Positions 6,612 through 7,422 of a stretch of DNA of 7,422 nt are shown here, one piece after another. The stretch covers positions 1 through 7,422 of the forward strand of contig JADLEN010000192.1 in assembly GCA_020846105.1 (NCBI GenBank), read 5' to 3'. Numbering within the stretch: position 1 is the first letter of the stretch; the number at the start of each line of letters is the position of its first letter. The notes beneath the pieces were generated by a model. That model did not search any database. It was not told where the DNA came from and saw only the letters and a list, made by a program, of their open reading frames with translations. The stretch comes from Chitinophagaceae bacterium. GTDB taxonomy: Bacteria; Bacteroidota; Bacteroidia; Chitinophagales; Chitinophagaceae. The position numbers and the translations under genes were made by a program.

Positions 6612-7422
6612 CTATTTTGCTACATCAATTTTTACTTTTTTATTTTTGATTCGTTCGTTCTTTATAAGCTCCAAAGCTGCACCCAATTTGTTTTTACGGA
6701 TGGCTACAAATGAAAAGAAATCCTTTACTTCTATCAAGCCTATATCCTCTTTTTTCAATTGGCCTTTCTGAGCCAAGAAACCAACAATATCCACCTTATT
6801 CACTTTATCTTTTTTGCCAGCGGCTATAAACACGGTGCTCCATTTTGGGCGATCGGGCAATGGCGACGACTCAGGCAAATTGAGCTCCACCACATCGTCG
6901 TGGATATATGTGGGCATTTGTTCTTCGGAAGACAAAATTAATATTGCTGTGCCACTTGCATCCATACGTGCGGTACGGCCATTACGGTGGGTGTAAATAT
7001 CTTCGGTATGAGGCAAGTGGTAGTGTACAATGTATCGGATATTAGGAATATCCAAACCTCGTGCTGCAAGGTCGGTAGTAATAAGTACATCGGTGCTGCC
7101 ATTTCTAAATTTGCATAGCGCCGCATCGCGCTCTTGTTGCTCCATTGCGCCATGGTAAAACTCGTTGTAAATACCTTTTTCTTTTAGCAACTTACTACAG
7201 CGCTCCACAGACTCGCGATGATTGCAAAATACAATTGTGGAGCGTGCCCCGTAAAAGCAAAGCAAGCGAAACAGTGTATCTATTTTATCGGTATCTTCTG
7301 AGCGCAGCACATTTATTGCCAAGCCTTCTATCGGCCGCTTGTCTTCGGAGAGGTAATTTATTTTGTGTGGAGCTTCCAAGCGCAAAAACTTAGGCACTTC
7401 TACTGCTTCTGTAGCAGAGGTC
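6612..7422 (-). CDS. DEAD-box RNA helicase with DbpA-type RNA-binding domain (N-terminal part outside the window)
   Basis: The 269 visible residues are the C-terminal part of an ATP-dependent RNA helicase, likely acting in ribosome assembly or RNA remodelling. The frame stays open to the window edge and begins TSATEAVEVP, so motif III (SAT) is the first thing seen. The in-frame GTG at 7395-7397 is therefore an internal Val codon, not a start. The second RecA-like domain follows, with motif IV STIVFCN (61-67), motif V TDLAARGLD (116-124) and motif VI HRNGRTAR (145-152, a variant of HRIGRTGR). The last part, about 194-267, matches the DbpA RNA-binding domain (VFIAAGKKDKVNKVDIVGF, then FFSFVAI). 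The domain sits at the very C-terminus with no long tail, as in DbpA of about 450 residues and unlike the longer DeaD/CsdA. The 23S rRNA specificity of E. coli DbpA cannot be assumed here. The stop is TAG. Confidence 0.94.
   Translation of the reverse strand, partial: TSATEAVEVPKFLRLEAPHKINYLSEDKRPIEGLAINVLRSEDTDKIDTLFRLLCFYGARSTIVFCNHRESVERCSKLLKEKGIYNEFYHGAMEQQERDAALCKFRNGSTDVLITTDLAARGLDIPNIRYIVHYHLPHTEDIYTHRNGRTARMDASGTAILILSSEEQMPTYIHDDVVELNLPESSPLPDRPKWSTVFIAAGKKDKVNKVDIVGFLAQKGQLKKEDIGLIEVKDFFSFVAIRKNKLGAALELIKNERIKNKKVKIDVAK

Overview
The window looks like chromosomal DNA of a member of the Bacteroidota. Three things in the sequence support this: it is AT-rich, its genes start without clear Shine-Dalgarno sites, and both divergent starts near 5720-5835 have a perfect match to the Bacteroidota -7 promoter consensus TAnnTTTG. 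The exact lineage cannot be read from the sequence alone.

Layout. Positions 1-105 hold the last 34 codons of an unrecognised plus-strand gene. After 9 bases comes a complete short-chain-type acyl-CoA dehydrogenase (115-1254, +). A strong symmetric hairpin terminator (about 1274-1297) separates it from a convergent minus-strand cluster. In transcription order that cluster is an ABC exporter with fused membrane and ATPase domains (5716-4058), a HlyD-type periplasmic adaptor (4048-2726) and a TolC-type outer-membrane channel (2726-1305). Spacing is 9 bases, then a one-base TAATG overlap, so this is very probably one operon. A 118-base divergent control region (5717-5834) separates it from a TetR-type regulator (5835-6509, +). 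A second hairpin terminator (about 6556-6589) lies between the regulator and the 3' part of a DEAD-box RNA helicase with a DbpA-type RNA-binding domain (6612 to beyond 7422, -).

How the genes work together. The ABC, HlyD and TolC proteins together would span inner membrane, periplasm and outer membrane, in the architecture of type I secretion or tripartite efflux. The adaptor keeps a variant of the helical-tip motif that docks onto TolC proteins. The divergent TetR protein is the obvious candidate regulator. No substrate gene (RTX protein, double-glycine peptide, tailoring enzyme) lies in the window, so the cargo is unknown.

The most unusual point is the ATPase domain of the exporter. Walker A and Walker B are intact, but the ABC signature LSGGQ reads LSRSI, the H-loop histidine position reads Asn and the D-loop Asp position reads Asn. 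The frame is otherwise undisturbed. This suggests a divergent exporter subfamily with altered ATP use rather than a sequencing error. The acyl-CoA dehydrogenase and helicase appear to be ordinary housekeeping neighbours. No tRNA, rRNA, CRISPR array or insertion sequence was seen, and no stretch longer than about 120 bases lacks a gene.
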